NCBI GenBank assembly: GCA_013289795.1
Contig: JABCZH010000008.1
Coordinates: 215,520-279,519 of the forward strand
DNA from: Acidobacteriota bacterium
GTDB taxonomy: Bacteria > Acidobacteriota > Terriglobia > Terriglobales > Acidobacteriaceae
Reading direction: 5' to 3'
DNA: 64,000 nt
Part shown: piece after piece, positions 62,702-64,000 of the stretch
How positions within the stretch are numbered: position 1 is the first letter of the stretch
Layout: every line of letters starts with the position of its first letter
Made by a program: the position numbers and the translations under genes
Notes under the pieces: model-generated
Told to the model about the DNA's origin: nothing
The model's database searches: none
The model's input: only the letters and a program-made list of their open reading frames with translations

Positions 62702-63081
62702 ATAGATTGGGTACAACGTTTGCGGCTTTGTCTGATCCAACCCGGCGGGCGATGATCGAACGGCTCTCCCATGGGCCTGCCTCTGTGCATGGGTTGACGG
62801 AACCGTTTGCACTCTCCCAGCAGATGATTTCAAAACATATCGCCTACCTGGTGCGGGCGCGGATTGTGATCAAGACGAAGCGTGGACGAGAGAGTGTGTG
62901 CACGCTTAGGCCAAAGGCGATTAAGACAGTCCGCGACTGGGCGATTAGCTATCGCCGATTCTGGGAAGAGAGCTTCGACAAGTTGGATATAGTTGTGAAT
63001 CAAATGAAAAAAGCGGAGGTCAGAGATGACAAAAAGCACGGTGAACGAGACAGGGCGGATGGTCGTTACAAGAGTTTTTGA
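62692..63081 (+). CDS. ArsR-family transcriptional regulator
   Basis: A 129-residue winged-helix regulator: TTFAALSDPTRRAMIERLSHGPASVHGLTEPFALSQQMISKHIAYLVRARIVIKTKRGRESVCTLRPKAI is the ArsR core. No metal-binding cysteine pair is seen, so it is not a classic arsenic sensor. It probably represses its own promoter, by the palindrome at its start. The C-terminal tail overlaps the next gene by 56 bases; the tail is basic and charged. The pair with an SRPBCC protein is a common bacterial arrangement, in which the two proteins control a small ligand response. No Shine-Dalgarno site precedes the ATG. Confidence 0.85.
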   Translation: MVVDRLGTTFAALSDPTRRAMIERLSHGPASVHGLTEPFALSQQMISKHIAYLVRARIVIKTKRGRESVCTLRPKAIKTVRDWAISYRRFWEESFDKLDIVVNQMKKAEVRDDKKHGERDRADGRYKSF

Positions 63082-63535
63082 TGCTCCACGCGAGTTGGTT
63101 TGGAAGGCGTGGACAGACCCGAAGTACGTGATGCAGTGGTGGGGGCCGAAGGGTTTTACTGCGTCTGTTTGCAAGATGGATTTTCGCGTGGGAGGAAAAT
63201 TTCTCATCTGCACGAGAACGCTGGATGGACAGGATTTCTGGCATGGCGGTGAATACCATGAGATTGTTCCGCACGAGAAGATCGTTTCCTCCATGTACTT
63301 TTCGGACTCGGAGGGAAACAAGGTTGAGCCTGCAGAATTAGGAATAGAACATGAGGCTATAGAAGGTGCGCACGACGTGATTCTGTTTGAGGATCTTGGA
63401 AGCGGCCGGACGAAACTCACCTTCATTGGAAATGAACCCATGGAGAGCGCAAAAGATAGCGGTCAATTGGAGGGCATGAACCAGGTACTCGATAAAGTTG
63501 CCGCAGTTGTTACGAAGCTAGCGCAGGCAAAATAA
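63026..63535 (+). CDS. SRPBCC/AHSA1-type ligand-binding protein
   Basis: A 169-residue START/AHA1-like domain (VTRVFDAPRELVWKAWTDPKYVMQWWGPKGFTASVCKMDFRVGGKFLI), forming a hydrophobic cavity for a small lipid-like ligand. The usual C-terminal helix is present (GMNQVLDKVAAVVTKLAQA). GGAGG lies about seven bases before the ATG at 63026. It overlaps the end of the ArsR gene by 56 bases, so the two are translationally coupled. The ligand is unknown. Confidence 0.87.
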   Translation: MTKSTVNETGRMVVTRVFDAPRELVWKAWTDPKYVMQWWGPKGFTASVCKMDFRVGGKFLICTRTLDGQDFWHGGEYHEIVPHEKIVSSMYFSDSEGNKVEPAELGIEHEAIEGAHDVILFEDLGSGRTKLTFIGNEPMESAKDSGQLEGMNQVLDKVAAVVTKLAQAK

Positions 63536-63579
63536 CAAGCTGAAGCTTTGATTCGCGAAACTCAATCGTGGAGAAAGAA

Positions 63580-64000
63580 ATGAAAAGAATACCGTTTCTC
63601 GCTATCGTCCTGCTGGCATTCGCATTTCCCGCCCATGCCCAGGACGCGATGAAGAAAGACGCGATGAAGAAAGATGCAACCGTCAAACCTGCCGACCCCG
63701 AACTGAAGGTCGTGCTGGATTCCTGGAACGAGGTTGGCGGGAAACTCATCGCCATGGCCGAGGATTTTCCTGAGGACAAGTACGACTTCAAGCCCACGCC
63801 GGCGCAACGCAGCTTCGCCGAGCAGTTGCTGCACGCGGCAGGATCGAACTACTTCTTCACCAATCCCGTCATGGGGAAGGAGCCTCAGGCAGCAGAAGAT
63901 CCCAAGCGCGACCAATACAAGTCCAAGGCCGACATCGTTGCGTTCGTCAAGAAATCCTTCGCCGATGGCGCAGCCGCCATCCAGTCGAAAGGCGACAAAG
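63580..64000 (+). CDS. Secreted DinB-like protein (partial, runs off the right edge)
   Basis: The reading frame starts at ATG 63580, with GGAG about six bases upstream, and continues past the window end (140 codons visible). A signal peptide (PFLAIVLLAFAFPAHAQ) is followed by a short repeat (DAMKKDAMKKDA) and then DinB/YfiT-like sequence: LKVVLDSWNEVGGKLIAMAEDFPEDKYDFKPTPAQRSFAEQLLHAAGSNYFFTN. DinB-like proteins form a four-helix bundle, usually with a metal-binding His triad; HAAGSNYF may hold the first His. It is 44 bases after the SRPBCC stop, probably in the same operon. The C-terminus is not in the window. Confidence 0.8.
   Translation, partial: MKRIPFLAIVLLAFAFPAHAQDAMKKDAMKKDATVKPADPELKVVLDSWNEVGGKLIAMAEDFPEDKYDFKPTPAQRSFAEQLLHAAGSNYFFTNPVMGKEPQAAEDPKRDQYKSKADIVAFVKKSFADGAAAIQSKGDK

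Noticed and set aside
1..64000. CRISPR array, prophage, insertion sequence, tRNA or rRNA
   Set aside because: No regularly spaced repeats, transposase or integrase genes, terminal inverted repeats or tRNA cloverleaf were seen.

Overview
The window looks like chromosomal DNA of a soil-type member of the Acidobacteriota (Terriglobia-like). This rests on gene content: HAF-repeat and BNR/Asp-box secreted proteins, a carboxypeptidase-regulatory-like domain on an outer-membrane barrel, cyclase-TPR proteins, an ABC permease/M1 peptidase fusion and moderately high GC. It is an inference; no rRNA or other taxonomic marker is present. I see no tRNA, rRNA, CRISPR array, insertion sequence or phage gene. 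Almost all the DNA is protein-coding, and both ends cut through genes.

Layout. 1-2.5 kb: a partial membrane protein, a soluble transhydrogenase (SthA) and a small integral membrane protein. 2.6-8.6 kb (minus strand): an outer-membrane barrel protein followed after 9 nt by a secreted protein with ten haem-binding motifs and an LVIVD propeller. 8.6-18.1 kb (plus): a pentose-phosphate operon, tkt, fused tal-pgi, gnd and zwf, ending in a secreted GlcG/HbpS-like protein. 18.1-23.8 kb: two class III cyclase-domain proteins flanking a HAF-repeat protein. 23.9-28.7 kb: a Ni/Co transporter with a Cys-cluster protein, an RNB ribonuclease and the ABC-F protein YbiT. 28.7-37.7 kb: an outer-membrane protein divergent from an HTH-TOBE regulator, three small secreted or membrane proteins and an RND tripartite efflux operon. 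37.8-40.8 kb: three envelope proteins (duplicated repeat, PEGA, YXWGXW-like). 40.9-46.7 kb: fdhE divergent from fdnGHI. 46.7-53.1 kb: a DUF6249-like protein, a secreted amidohydrolase and an ABC ATPase with an ABC permease/M1 peptidase fusion. 53.2-61.0 kb: two paralogous BNR-repeat proteins around a FAD-dependent oxidoreductase. 61.0-64.0 kb: an alcohol dehydrogenase, an ArsR-SRPBCC pair and a partial secreted DinB-like protein.

How the genes work together. The theme is redox and the cell envelope. zwf and gnd produce reduced nicotinamide cofactors that SthA can rebalance. FdnGHI is a periplasm-facing formate:quinone oxidoreductase. The decahaem protein and its barrel partner could move electrons across the outer membrane. 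The Ni/Co permease, RND pump and ABC/M1 system handle metals, drugs or peptides.

The most notable readings are: (i) fdnG is a selenoprotein gene with an in-frame UGA followed by a SECIS-like hairpin, so a plain ORF reading splits it into two false genes; (ii) the barrel plus decahaem/LVIVD pair is a candidate, poorly described electron conduit; (iii) an HTH-TOBE regulator sits beside a divergent promoter pair that appears to share one -35 hexamer.
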